A program made the position numbers and the translations under genes. Below, one piece after another: positions 51,428-60,957 of a stretch of DNA of 64,000 nt. The notes beneath the pieces are model-generated. The model did no database searches and was not told the origin of the DNA. It was given only the letters and a program-made list of their open reading frames with translations. Within the stretch, counting starts at the first letter, position 1; the number at the start of each line of letters is the position of its first letter. Origin of the DNA: Tectiglobus sp965224045 (GTDB lineage: Bacteria; Pseudomonadota; Alphaproteobacteria; Rhizobiales; Hyphomicrobiaceae); NCBI GenBank assembly GCA_965224045.1, contig CBDCYD010000004.1, forward strand, positions 133,764-197,763. The letters run 5' to 3'.

Positions 51428-52000
51428 CGAAAATCGTCCACCGTCAGGATTGCGTCAAAAGGTACGCCGGCTTCGGCGAATGCCGCTCTGGCGCCTTCGT
51501 CCCGGTCGACGAGAGTGATCACCGTGGCGACCTCGGCACCGGCGTCACGCAGCGCCGCTACGGCCTTCAGGGCCGAGCCGCCGGTGGTGGTGACATCCTC
51601 GACAACGACGATCCTGCGCCCCGGCAATGGTTTCGCCCGACGGCAGCCCCTCGAGAAGCGCCTGGGTACCATGCTCTTTTGCCTGCTTGCGTACGAAGAA
51701 CGCCGGCAATGGGCGGCCTTCGGGGAAGGAGACCACTGCGACCGCCGTGGCCAGTGGCACCGCGCCCATCTCCAGCCCGCCGATCATGTCGACCTTGGCA
51801 TCGCCAATCCGGTCGAGGACCAGCCGTCCGATCAAATACGCACCTTCCGGGTCGAGCATTGTCGGTTTCATGTTGAAATAGAAATTCGAGGTGCGGCCCG
51901 AGGCGAGCTTCGTTTCGCCGCCGGTCTGAAACGAACGCGCCTTGATGACCTCGATCAGCCGGGCCCGCGCCGCGGGAATACTCTCGATCGTGTTCGCCAT
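51424..52000 (-). pseudogene. pyrE: Orotate phosphoribosyltransferase with a one-base frameshift
   Basis: The N-terminal frame from ATG 52000 (AAGGA eight bases upstream) reads MANTIESIPAARARLIEV through FYFNMKPTMLDPEGAYL and RKQAKEHGTQALLEGLPSGETIAG, all typical of PyrE. It then leaves the family. The continuation RRIVVVEDVTTTGGSALKAV, with the PRPP-binding loop, is found in another frame ending at 51424. Removing one G from the run of four at 51619-51622 restores AGRRIVVVEDV exactly. PyrE makes orotidine monophosphate and is needed for pyrimidine synthesis, so a sequencing or assembly error is a serious alternative. Its stop lies in repeat B1. Confidence 0.85.
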
Positions 52001-52231
52001 TGCGCTCATCCTTCCGCCACTTGGGTGTCGGCGCCTTGATTCCACGCCTGCGGGCGATTCTCAAGCAGCCGGGCGAGGCTTGCAGGGGCCGGGCCGGTGC
52101 AGGCTGGGCATTGCTGGCGCAATCGACTATAGCCTTTGACATTCAGCATGAGCCAATCCGCCCGGCGCGCAATTTGGCTTTTGCTGCGCAGGCGAATGAC
52201 TTCGTTTGACGACAAAGCACACGGGCCCGAC

Positions 52232-53629
<1,398 letters not shown>

Positions 53630-53689
53630 ACGCGCCGATACTCATTCGCACCATTCGCAACTGGAAGATGAAACGGGATCTGTCGCGCC

Positions 53690-54412
53690 ATGCGCCTAAA
53701 TGATTTCAAGGTTCTGACGTTCGACTGCTACGGCACGCTGATCGACTGGGAAAGCGGGATGATCGCGGGCCTCAAGCCGTTGACGGAGCGGCTTCGCGAA
53801 CCGCTGTCGCGGGATGCGATCCTGGAAGCGCACGCCTTTCATGAATCGACCGCGCAGGCTCAATCGCCGGCCCGGCGCTACCCGGAGATCCTGGCGACGG
53901 TCTACAAGCGCCTGGCCGAGGAGTGGGGCATCGAGTGCAGCCATGAGGCGTGTGCCGCCTACGGCCGCTCCGTGCAGGACTGGCCGGCGTTTGGCGACAG
54001 TGCCGATGCCCTCGGCTATCTCAAGCAGCACTACAAGCTCGTGATCTTGTCGAACGTCGACAACGCGAGCTTTGCTTCGAGCAATGCCAAACTCCAGGTC
54101 GCGTTCGATGCGGTCTATACGGCCGAGGATATCGGTTCCTACAAGCCGGAAGCGCGCAATTTCACTTACATGCTGGAGATGCTCGCCCGCCTCGGCGTGG
54201 CGCCGTCCGACATCCTGCACACCGCGGAAAGCATGTTTCACGACCACGTACCCGCGATGGCGGCAGGCCTTGCCAGTTGCTGGATTTATCGCCGTCACGA
54301 TCAGGACGGTTTCGGTGCCACCATGCGCCCTGACCACCTGCCGACACCGACGTTCACGTTCAACTCCATGGCCGCCCTCGCTGCGGCGCATCGCGCCGAA
54401 ACGGTAGCCTAG
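53690..54412 (+). CDS. Haloacid dehalogenase-like hydrolase, type II
   Basis: 240 residues. HAD motif I is LTFDCYGTLIDW (nucleophile aspartate), motif II ILSNVDN, motif III lysine GSYKPEARNF, and motif IV TAESMFHDHVPA. The pattern is that of (S)-2-haloacid dehalogenases, which hydrolyse C-halogen bonds, although many relatives act on phosphates. It is 60 bases after the antiporter and may be cotranscribed. Confidence 0.88.
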   Translation: MRLNDFKVLTFDCYGTLIDWESGMIAGLKPLTERLREPLSRDAILEAHAFHESTAQAQSPARRYPEILATVYKRLAEEWGIECSHEACAAYGRSVQDWPAFGDSADALGYLKQHYKLVILSNVDNASFASSNAKLQVAFDAVYTAEDIGSYKPEARNFTYMLEMLARLGVAPSDILHTAESMFHDHVPAMAAGLASCWIYRRHDQDGFGATMRPDHLPTPTFTFNSMAALAAAHRAETVA

Positions 54413-54422
54413 CGAAGCGTGG

Positions 54423-54471
54423 CCGGCCCGGCTCCGGCCCGGCTCCGGCCCAGCTCCGGCCCAGCTCCGGC
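54423..54471. repeat. Tandem 11-bp repeat
   Basis: Four units of CCGGCCC(G/A)GCT plus a partial fifth, directly after the haloacid dehalogenase-like gene. No coding or structural role is evident. Copy number in such arrays is usually variable between strains. Confidence 0.85.
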
Positions 54472-54566
54472 ATGGCGCGCCATTATCACTCGACGGGTCG
54501 TCGCCTGCTCCTTAGTGTCCGGGTGGGCTTCAACCCTGAACATCAAGACCAACGCGAGGAGGCGAC

Positions 54567-55097
54567 GTGGCTGTCAAAGGAACCGGGGAGGGCACGGACT
54601 GGCAGAACCGGCTGTATGAACAGCTGAAGGCTGGCGGCGTCACGATCTTTTCATATGTCCCGGATGCCGGGCACCGCGTGCTGATCGATCGCTCGATCGC
54701 TGATGGCGACGTCACGTCGGTGCCGTTGACGAGCGAGGAAGAAGGCATCGGCCTGGCGGCCGGGGCGCATCTCGGCGGTGCGCGGGCGGTGCTCTTGATG
54801 CAGTCGAGCGGCGCTGGCAACTGCATCAATCAACTCTCGTTGATCCAGCATGGCCGCTTTCCGTTTTTGACGTTCATCTCGATGCGTGGTGATTTCGGCG
54901 AGGGAAACCCCTGGCAGTTCGCGATGGGTCGTGCCGTCGAGCCGACGCTTTCGGCCATGGGCGTGCAGTGCCTGACCGTGACGACGCCGGACGAGGTCGA
55001 GCGCGCCACGACTGCGGCGCTGACCATGGCCTTTCAATCCGAGCAGTCAGTGGCGGTGTTGTTGTCACAGCGCCTGCTCGGCGCCAAAGCGTTCTAA
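54567..55097 (+). CDS. TPP-dependent decarboxylase, alpha (PYR) subunit, sulfopyruvate decarboxylase-like
   Basis: 176 residues from GTG 54567, chosen for AGGAGG four bases upstream. The PYR-domain signature with the conserved glutamate is PLTSEEEGIGLAAGAHLGGA, followed by LLMQSSGAGNCINQLSL. It pairs with the next gene, which supplies the TPP-binding half, as in ComDE sulfopyruvate and in phosphonopyruvate decarboxylases. The 2-oxoacid substrate cannot be fixed from sequence. A haloacid dehalogenase-like gene lies upstream. Confidence 0.82.
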   Translation: MAVKGTGEGTDWQNRLYEQLKAGGVTIFSYVPDAGHRVLIDRSIADGDVTSVPLTSEEEGIGLAAGAHLGGARAVLLMQSSGAGNCINQLSLIQHGRFPFLTFISMRGDFGEGNPWQFAMGRAVEPTLSAMGVQCLTVTTPDEVERATTAALTMAFQSEQSVAVLLSQRLLGAKAF

Positions 55098-55113
55098 CGC
55101 CGGGGAGTGAGAT

Positions 55114-55719
55114 ATGCCGCAGAACAAGACAAGCGCTGGTGGTGGCCTCGGTGGGTTGCCGCGGGTCGAGGCCGTGCCGGCCCTGATCGGTGACCCCGAC
55201 GACTTCCTGATCGTCGCGGGTCTCGCCGGGCCGGCCAAGGATATCGGGACGCTGACCAATGACGGGGCCAACGCCTTTATCTTCGCCGGTGCCATGGGTG
55301 GTGCCGTGACGACGGCGCTGGGACTTGCCATTGCGCAACCAACCAAACGGGTGCTGTGTGTGACGGGCGACGGTGACCTGCTGATGTCGCTCGGCGCGCT
55401 GGCGACGGTCGGCGTTGTGCAACCCTCGAACCTCGCGATCGTGTGTGTCGACAACGCGCTTTACCAGGAAACCGGCGGGCAGTCCTCACACACCGGCATG
55501 GGCATCAACCTCGCAGACGTTGCTGGCGGCTGCGGCATCAAGACGACACGTGAGGCGCGCACGGCAGACGAGATCAAGGATGCAGCGCAGGTGTTGCGGC
55601 AATCAAACGGGCCGTCGTTCGTGCTGCTGCGCGTCGATGCGACGCCACCGCCGAAATCGAAGCGCAATTTGCAGGCGTCCGAAGCAAAGGAGCGGTTTCG
55701 CCAGGCTTTGCTCGGGTAG
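55114..55719 (+). CDS. TPP-dependent decarboxylase, beta (TPP-binding) subunit
   Basis: 201 residues. The TPP/Mg motif begins GDGDLLMSLGALATVG and ends at VDNALYQETGGQ, with the usual spacing between GDG and N. AFIFAGAMGGAVTTALGLAIA is the preceding diphosphate region. It lies 16 bases after the alpha subunit gene. The two together match the length of one single-chain enzyme split at the domain boundary. Confidence 0.84.
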   Translation: MPQNKTSAGGGLGGLPRVEAVPALIGDPDDFLIVAGLAGPAKDIGTLTNDGANAFIFAGAMGGAVTTALGLAIAQPTKRVLCVTGDGDLLMSLGALATVGVVQPSNLAIVCVDNALYQETGGQSSHTGMGINLADVAGGCGIKTTREARTADEIKDAAQVLRQSNGPSFVLLRVDATPPPKSKRNLQASEAKERFRQALLG

Positions 55720-55879
55720 AGCATACTCCAATTTCCGCACGCCTGCGCCGCGAGGCCTGTGGCCGGCGTGGTCTGGCATTTCGTCCGGGCGACTTGCATA
55801 ATCACGGTGATTCGCTTTCCGACCGACGATCGTATGCGGCACGTCCCTCGTCACGCGTAGTCCGGCTTGAGCCGGGTCC

Positions 55880-58408
55880 GTGCCCCTGACCAGGGCCTTC
55901 ATGCAGCCAGCAAGCCGTTATTCCATCGCGCAACACGCCCGCCGGGAACTGCTTGCCCTGCTTCTCGGCAGTCTGGCGTGCGTGGTCGTTTTAACGGTCA
56001 GCCTGGCCGAGCGGCCGGATCCAAGCGTTGCCGGCTACGATGTGCGCGGCATTTTCCTGTTCACGATAACCGCCGGACTCGCGATCGCGATGATGGGGCT
56101 TATGCTCTACCTGACGGCGCGGGCGCGGCGAGTCATGCGCGACGCCAAGCGCGAGACTGCGGCATTGCGCCAAAGCCTGCTCACCGCCGAGGCGGTGTTC
56201 CGGGCCGAGCCGCAGGTGCTGTTTTTCTGGGATGAGAGCGACGGGCTCAGGATCGTCACGCATTCCTTGAAGAGCGTGCCGGGGTTGCCGAGCGATCCAC
56301 CGGCGCTCATGAAATTCGGAACCTGGCTCGACGGGCCGTCGGCAGCCGATCTCAAGGACGCGCTCGACCATTTGTTTGCCGACGGGCGGTCGTTCACGCT
56401 GTTTCTCAAGTTGCGCAGCGGTGCCAACCTTGAGGCGGACGGGCGCGCGACTGGTCCGCGTGCGGTTCTGCGGTTTCGGGATGTCGCCGGTACCAAGCGC
56501 GATCTGGTACGCATTCTCGATCAGCACCGGCGGCTCTCAAGCGATCTGCGCGCAAACCGGGCGCTGCTCAATGCGCTGCCGATCCCGATGTGGCTCAAGG
56601 ATGAAGACGGCCGCATCAAGTGGGCCAACGACGCCTACGTCAGCGCCGTCGATGCTACGGATGCGGCGGAGGTTTACGACAAGCAGATCGAGCTTCTCGA
56701 ATCACGCCAGCGTGCGCGCATCGAACGGGTGGTGGATCGTGGTGAGGCGTTTGCCGAACGGTTCCATATTGTGGCTGGCGGCGAGCGCAAGGCGCATGAC
56801 GTCTATGCGGTGAGCGTTGAACAGGCGCAGGCAGCCGCTGCCATCGACGTTGCCGATCTCGAAAGTGCACAAGGCGAACTTGACCGGCAGCTCGAAGCCT
56901 TCGACAGGACGCTCGACCGGGTCGCGACGCCGGTGGCGATCTTCGGCCGGGACCAGAAGCTGACGTTTTACAACTCGGCCTACCAGGAGCTCTGGAAGCT
57001 CGATCCGACATGGCTTGAGCAAGGCCCCAGCGACGCGGCCATTCTCGATCGCCTGAAGGAATTGTCGCTGCTGCCGGCGGTCGTCGACTACCGCGGCTGG
57101 AAGAGCAAGCTGCTGGCAGTCTACCAATCGGTCAATGAGGTCGAAGACTGGTGGCAGTTGCCCGACGGGCGCATGCTGCACGTCGTCGCCAATCAGCGCC
57201 CGGACGGCGGCGTGACCTACGTTTATGAGGACATTTCCGAGCGCTTGGCGCTGGAGAGCCGCTACAACGCGCTGATTCACGTGCAGCGCGAGACGCTCGA
57301 CAGTCTCAAGGAGGCGGTCGCGGTTTTTGCCACCGACGGCCGGCTGAAGCTGTTCAACAACTCCTTCCTGGCGATCTGGCGTGTGTCGCGGGCGACGATG
57401 GAACAGGGCCCGCACATCGACGAGGTTATTGCAAACACGCGCGTGCTGTTCGGCGAGATGGACGTCTGGCAGCAGATTCAGGAGAGCATTACCGCGATTA
57501 CCTACGAGCGGCGCTCACTGAGCGGCCAGATGGTGCGCCCGGATGCAAGCGTGATCGACTATGCGACGACGCCGCTGCCCGATGGCGGGACGCTGGTCAC
57601 TTTCGCCGACGTGACGACATCGCGGGCCTACGAGCGCGCGCTGATCGAGCGCAACGAAGCGCTGGTGGCTGCGGACCGGCTGAAGAGCCAGTTCATCGGC
57701 CACGTCAGCTACGAACTGCGTACGCCGCTGACCAACATCATCGGCTTCAGCGAGTTGCTGGCCAGCCCGCACATTGGCGACCTGACGGAAAAGCAGCGCG
57801 AATATCTCGCTGATATTTCAGCCTCGTCGCGGACATTGCTTTCGATCATCGACGATATTCTCGATCTTGCGACGATCGATGCGGGAGGGCTCGATCTTAA
57901 ACTGGCGCCGGTCAAGATCAAACCGATCATCGATGCCGCGATGCTCGGCATCAAGGAGCGCGCAGGACATCAACGGTTGACGCTGGAAATCGCGCTTGCC
58001 GACGACATCGACGACTTCGTCGCCGACGAGGCTCGGGTGCGCCAGTTGCTGTTCAATCTGCTCTCCAATGCGGTCGGGTTCTCGCAGGTCGGTGGCCACG
58101 TGCGCCTTGCGTGCTGGTATGAGGGCAATGAAGTTGTGTTTACGATCGAGGACCAGGGCGTCGGCATTCCCGCCGAGAAGCAGGCGCAGGTGTTCGAGCG
58201 GTTCGAAGCCGACAGCCAGGGCTCGCACCATCGCGGTGCGGGGCTCGGTTTGTCGTTGGCCAAGAGCCTTGTCGACCTGCACGGCGGCCGGATCAATCTG
58301 GTCTCGGAGCCGAACGTCGGAACCAAGATTACCGTGCGATTGCCGCGGCGGGCCTCCGGCGAACACGTGCCGAGCGAGGCAGCAGGCGATGAGCGCGTTG
58401 CCGGCTAG
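55880..58408 (+). CDS. divL: DivL-type cell-cycle kinase with tyrosine in place of the H-box histidine
   Basis: 842 residues from GTG 55880, or 835 from ATG 55901. Two membrane helices (about 23-43 and 58-80) are followed by tandem PAS domains (about 235-330, 345-460 and 470-590). The dimerisation helix is IGHVSYELRTPLTNIIGFSELL, in which Y611 replaces the phosphorylatable histidine. The ATPase domain keeps LLSNAVGF, EDQGVGIP and GAGLGLSLA. In Caulobacter DivL is an essential tyrosine-bearing pseudokinase that controls CckA/CtrA with DivK. The following tsaE-addB order supports the call. The TAG stop is the first codon of repeat B2. Confidence 0.9.
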   Translation: MPLTRAFMQPASRYSIAQHARRELLALLLGSLACVVVLTVSLAERPDPSVAGYDVRGIFLFTITAGLAIAMMGLMLYLTARARRVMRDAKRETAALRQSLLTAEAVFRAEPQVLFFWDESDGLRIVTHSLKSVPGLPSDPPALMKFGTWLDGPSAADLKDALDHLFADGRSFTLFLKLRSGANLEADGRATGPRAVLRFRDVAGTKRDLVRILDQHRRLSSDLRANRALLNALPIPMWLKDEDGRIKWANDAYVSAVDATDAAEVYDKQIELLESRQRARIERVVDRGEAFAERFHIVAGGERKAHDVYAVSVEQAQAAAAIDVADLESAQGELDRQLEAFDRTLDRVATPVAIFGRDQKLTFYNSAYQELWKLDPTWLEQGPSDAAILDRLKELSLLPAVVDYRGWKSKLLAVYQSVNEVEDWWQLPDGRMLHVVANQRPDGGVTYVYEDISERLALESRYNALIHVQRETLDSLKEAVAVFATDGRLKLFNNSFLAIWRVSRATMEQGPHIDEVIANTRVLFGEMDVWQQIQESITAITYERRSLSGQMVRPDASVIDYATTPLPDGGTLVTFADVTTSRAYERALIERNEALVAADRLKSQFIGHVSYELRTPLTNIIGFSELLASPHIGDLTEKQREYLADISASSRTLLSIIDDILDLATIDAGGLDLKLAPVKIKPIIDAAMLGIKERAGHQRLTLEIALADDIDDFVADEARVRQLLFNLLSNAVGFSQVGGHVRLACWYEGNEVVFTIEDQGVGIPAEKQAQVFERFEADSQGSHHRGAGLGLSLAKSLVDLHGGRINLVSEPNVGTKITVRLPRRASGEHVPSEAAGDERVAG

Positions 58409-58540
58409 ATCACCGTGCCTGAAGTTGGAGGCGCTGTCGCGGATCCAACTTAGGGCACAAAGGTGATCGCCTCTATATGATCGAGCAACTTTCTGCTTTC
58501 ATTCGGAATTGGACCGATTCCGAATGAAAGCAGGTTGCTC
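58405..58540 (+). repeat. Palindromic repeat B, copy 2, with a second long hairpin
   Basis: Starts CTAGATCACCGTGCC at the divL stop. GATCACC/GGTGATC and GTGCC.AAGTTGGA/TCCAACTT.GGGCAC form the first stem, with a 3-base bulge. A second hairpin (58483-58540) pairs GAGCAAC with GTTGCTC and CTGCTTTCATTCGGAAT with its complement, giving 24 bp with one 3-base bulge and a 7-base loop. Repeat B1 has the first part but not the closing arm of the second hairpin. Confidence 0.8.
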
Positions 58541-58623
58541 TATCAGGTCGCGGTTGCGGCGAACGTGCGGTATCGCGGCGCCCCTGCTTGACCCTGCCCG
58601 GGTGACGGAGTTGGCTCTCGTCC

Positions 58624-60189
58624 ATGACACGGTTTGAATGGCAGTTCATCGTCGAAAGCGTGCACGAGTCGCGGTTGCTCGCCGAGGTGCTGGCGCTGAA
58701 GCTGCGGGCCGGTGATGTGGTTGCGCTCAGTGGTGATCTCGGCGCCGGCAAGACAACGTTTGCGCGTGCGCTCATCCGGGCCGTAGCAGGCGAGGTGAAC
58801 CTTGAGGTTCCGAGCCCGACCTTCGCGCTGATGCAGGCCTACGACACGCCTCGATTTTCCGTGCGCCACTTCGATGCCTACCGGCTCGCCGGCGCGGACG
58901 AGTTTGTCGAGCTCGGGTTTCACGACGATGTCGACGACACCGTGTCGGTGGTCGAGTGGCCAGAGCGCGTGGCGGGCGCGCTTCCGGACGAGCAGATCGT
59001 GATCAAACTCGATGAGATGGAAGATGGCGGGGATGACGTTCGCCGCATGATTGTGCATTGCGATGGTGCACCCGGTGCACGACTGCAGCGCGTGCAAGAG
59101 ATCTGGTCGTTCGTGCAGGCTTGGGCCAACGGTGAGGGCATTGCGGCACGTGATCTTGCAATCACGTATATGCAGGGCGATGCATCGGCGCGCGCCTATG
59201 CCCGGGTCGAGACGCAGTCGGGTCGCCATATTCTGATGGACTCACCGCGCCAGCCCGACGGGCCTGCCATCCGTAACGGGCTCGCCTATAGCCGCCTTGC
59301 GCACCTCGCCGAAGACATTCAGCCATTTATCGTGATCGGTGAAGAATTGGGCCGCCTCGGCCTCACCGTACCGGCAACACGGAGTGTCGATCGCGACCGC
59401 GGCTTGGCGCTGATCGAAGATCTGGGAGATCGGGTGTTCGGGCGCGAAATCGAGGCCGGGCGCGACCTCGAACCGCTTTATGCTGCTGCGATTACTGTTC
59501 TGCATCGCCTGCGAGCCAATCCGCCGCCGGCGCACCTTGCAGCCCACGGCTGTGTTCACGTTTTGCCGCGCATGGATCGCGATCTGCTGGCGGTTGAGAT
59601 CGAGCTGCTGCTCGACTGGTTCGCGCCGGCGGTTGCTGGCCGCACTTTGGGGCCGGCGGTGCGCGAGAGCTTTTTTTCCGCCTGGTCGAGCTTGTTCGAT
59701 CATCTGCAATATCTGGATGGAGGCTGGGTGCTCAGAGATTTTCATTCGCCGAACCTGATCTTGCGTGACGGGCAGGCCGGTGCTGCTGCAATCGGCGTCA
59801 TCGACTATCAGGATGCGCTCGTCGGGCATCCGGCCTACGATCTGGTTTCGCTGTTGCAGGATGCCCGTCTCGATGTGCCTGCCGATGTCGAGGCGCGGCT
59901 GTTTGCACGCTACATCGCGGCGGCGCAAAGCGCGGACGCGCATTTCGATGCCGGTCACTTCACTTGGGCCTACGCGTTGCTTGGCGCGCAACGCAACACC
60001 AAGATCCTGGGAATTTTCGCGCGTCTTTCGATGCGTGATGGAAAGCCTCAATATCTTGGTCATATTCCGCGGATAAGCCGGTATCTGTCGCGCAATCTCA
60101 AGGCGGCGCACATGCGCCCGGTGCGCGATTGGTTCGCCGAGCATCTGCCCGAGGCCCTGACGGGCGAACGTGCTGGAAATGGCGGTTGA
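58624..60189 (+). CDS. tsaE: TsaE-phosphotransferase fusion (TsaE plus AmgK-like sugar kinase)
   Basis: 521 residues. Residues 1-155 are TsaE, with Walker A LSGDLGAGKTTFARAL and VEWPERVAGALP; TsaE is the ATPase of the complex making threonylcarbamoyl-adenosine at tRNA position 37. Residues 175-510 are an aminoglycoside-phosphotransferase-fold kinase, with RDFHSPNLIL (catalytic Asp) and IGVIDYQDALVGHPAYDL. Neighbouring murU suggests the second half is AmgK, which phosphorylates MurNAc/GlcNAc at C1 for cell-wall recycling. The fusion is known in Hyphomicrobiales; both halves keep their active sites. Confidence 0.92.
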   Translation: MTRFEWQFIVESVHESRLLAEVLALKLRAGDVVALSGDLGAGKTTFARALIRAVAGEVNLEVPSPTFALMQAYDTPRFSVRHFDAYRLAGADEFVELGFHDDVDDTVSVVEWPERVAGALPDEQIVIKLDEMEDGGDDVRRMIVHCDGAPGARLQRVQEIWSFVQAWANGEGIAARDLAITYMQGDASARAYARVETQSGRHILMDSPRQPDGPAIRNGLAYSRLAHLAEDIQPFIVIGEELGRLGLTVPATRSVDRDRGLALIEDLGDRVFGREIEAGRDLEPLYAAAITVLHRLRANPPPAHLAAHGCVHVLPRMDRDLLAVEIELLLDWFAPAVAGRTLGPAVRESFFSAWSSLFDHLQYLDGGWVLRDFHSPNLILRDGQAGAAAIGVIDYQDALVGHPAYDLVSLLQDARLDVPADVEARLFARYIAAAQSADAHFDAGHFTWAYALLGAQRNTKILGIFARLSMRDGKPQYLGHIPRISRYLSRNLKAAHMRPVRDWFAEHLPEALTGERAGNGG

Positions 60190-60212
60190 TCGCAGTCGGA
60201 GCCGGATCATCG

Positions 60213-60938
60213 ATGAGAGAGCACGTGAAAACCGCGATGGTGCTTGCCGCCGGTCTCGGGACGCGGATGCGCCCGTTGACCGACGCCAAGCCGAAGCCAT
60301 TGGTGGTTCTCGATGGCGTCACCCTGCTTGATCGTGTGCTCGACCGTATTGCCGTTGCAGGTATTGCACACGCGGTGGTCAACGTTCACCATTTTGCCGA
60401 TCAGGTCGAAGCCCGTCTTGCCGGCCGGCGACGGCCGCGGATTACGATTTCGGACGAGCGTGAGGAACTGCTCGACACCGGCGGCGGAGTCGTCAAGGCG
60501 TTGCCCGCGCTGGGCGAACGGCCGTTTCTCATTCACAACTCCGATTCGGTGTGGATCGAGGGTGTCGAGCCCAATCTGCAACGGCTCGTGGCCGCCTGGG
60601 ATGCGGATCGCATGGACTGTCTGATGCTGCTGGCGCTGGTCGGGCCGAGCCTCGGATTCGACGGTCCGGGCGATTTTGTGATGGCACCGAGCGGGCTGCT
60701 GCGGCGACGTCGCGAAATTGAACTCTCGCCGTTCGTCTTCACCGGTGTATCGATTGCCCATCCCAGGATGTTCGATAATGCGCCTGCGGGGCCGTTTTCG
60801 CTCAATCTCCTGTGGGATCGTGCAATTGCGCGCGGTCGCGTTTACGGAATCCGGTTAGAAGGCGTGTGGATGCACGTCGGCACGCCTGCGGCGCTGGCCG
60901 AGGCCGAACGTGCGATGAGGGAAGTGTCGGGCGACTGA
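60213..60938 (+). CDS. murU: Nucleotidyltransferase, MurU-like
   Basis: 241 residues from MREHVKTAMVLAAGLGTRMRPL. The nucleotide-binding signature is AAGLGTRMRPLTDAKPKPLV. The metal-binding DS pair is in FLIHNSDSVW, and EGVWMHVGTPAALAEAE ends the domain. MurU joins UMP to MurNAc-1-phosphate made by AmgK, feeding UDP-MurNAc back to peptidoglycan synthesis and bypassing the fosfomycin-sensitive step. It lies 23 bases after the kinase gene. Confidence 0.88.
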   Translation: MREHVKTAMVLAAGLGTRMRPLTDAKPKPLVVLDGVTLLDRVLDRIAVAGIAHAVVNVHHFADQVEARLAGRRRPRITISDEREELLDTGGGVVKALPALGERPFLIHNSDSVWIEGVEPNLQRLVAAWDADRMDCLMLLALVGPSLGFDGPGDFVMAPSGLLRRRREIELSPFVFTGVSIAHPRMFDNAPAGPFSLNLLWDRAIARGRVYGIRLEGVWMHVGTPAALAEAERAMREVSGD

Positions 60939-60957
60939 CGATGTTTGGTGCCGGCAT

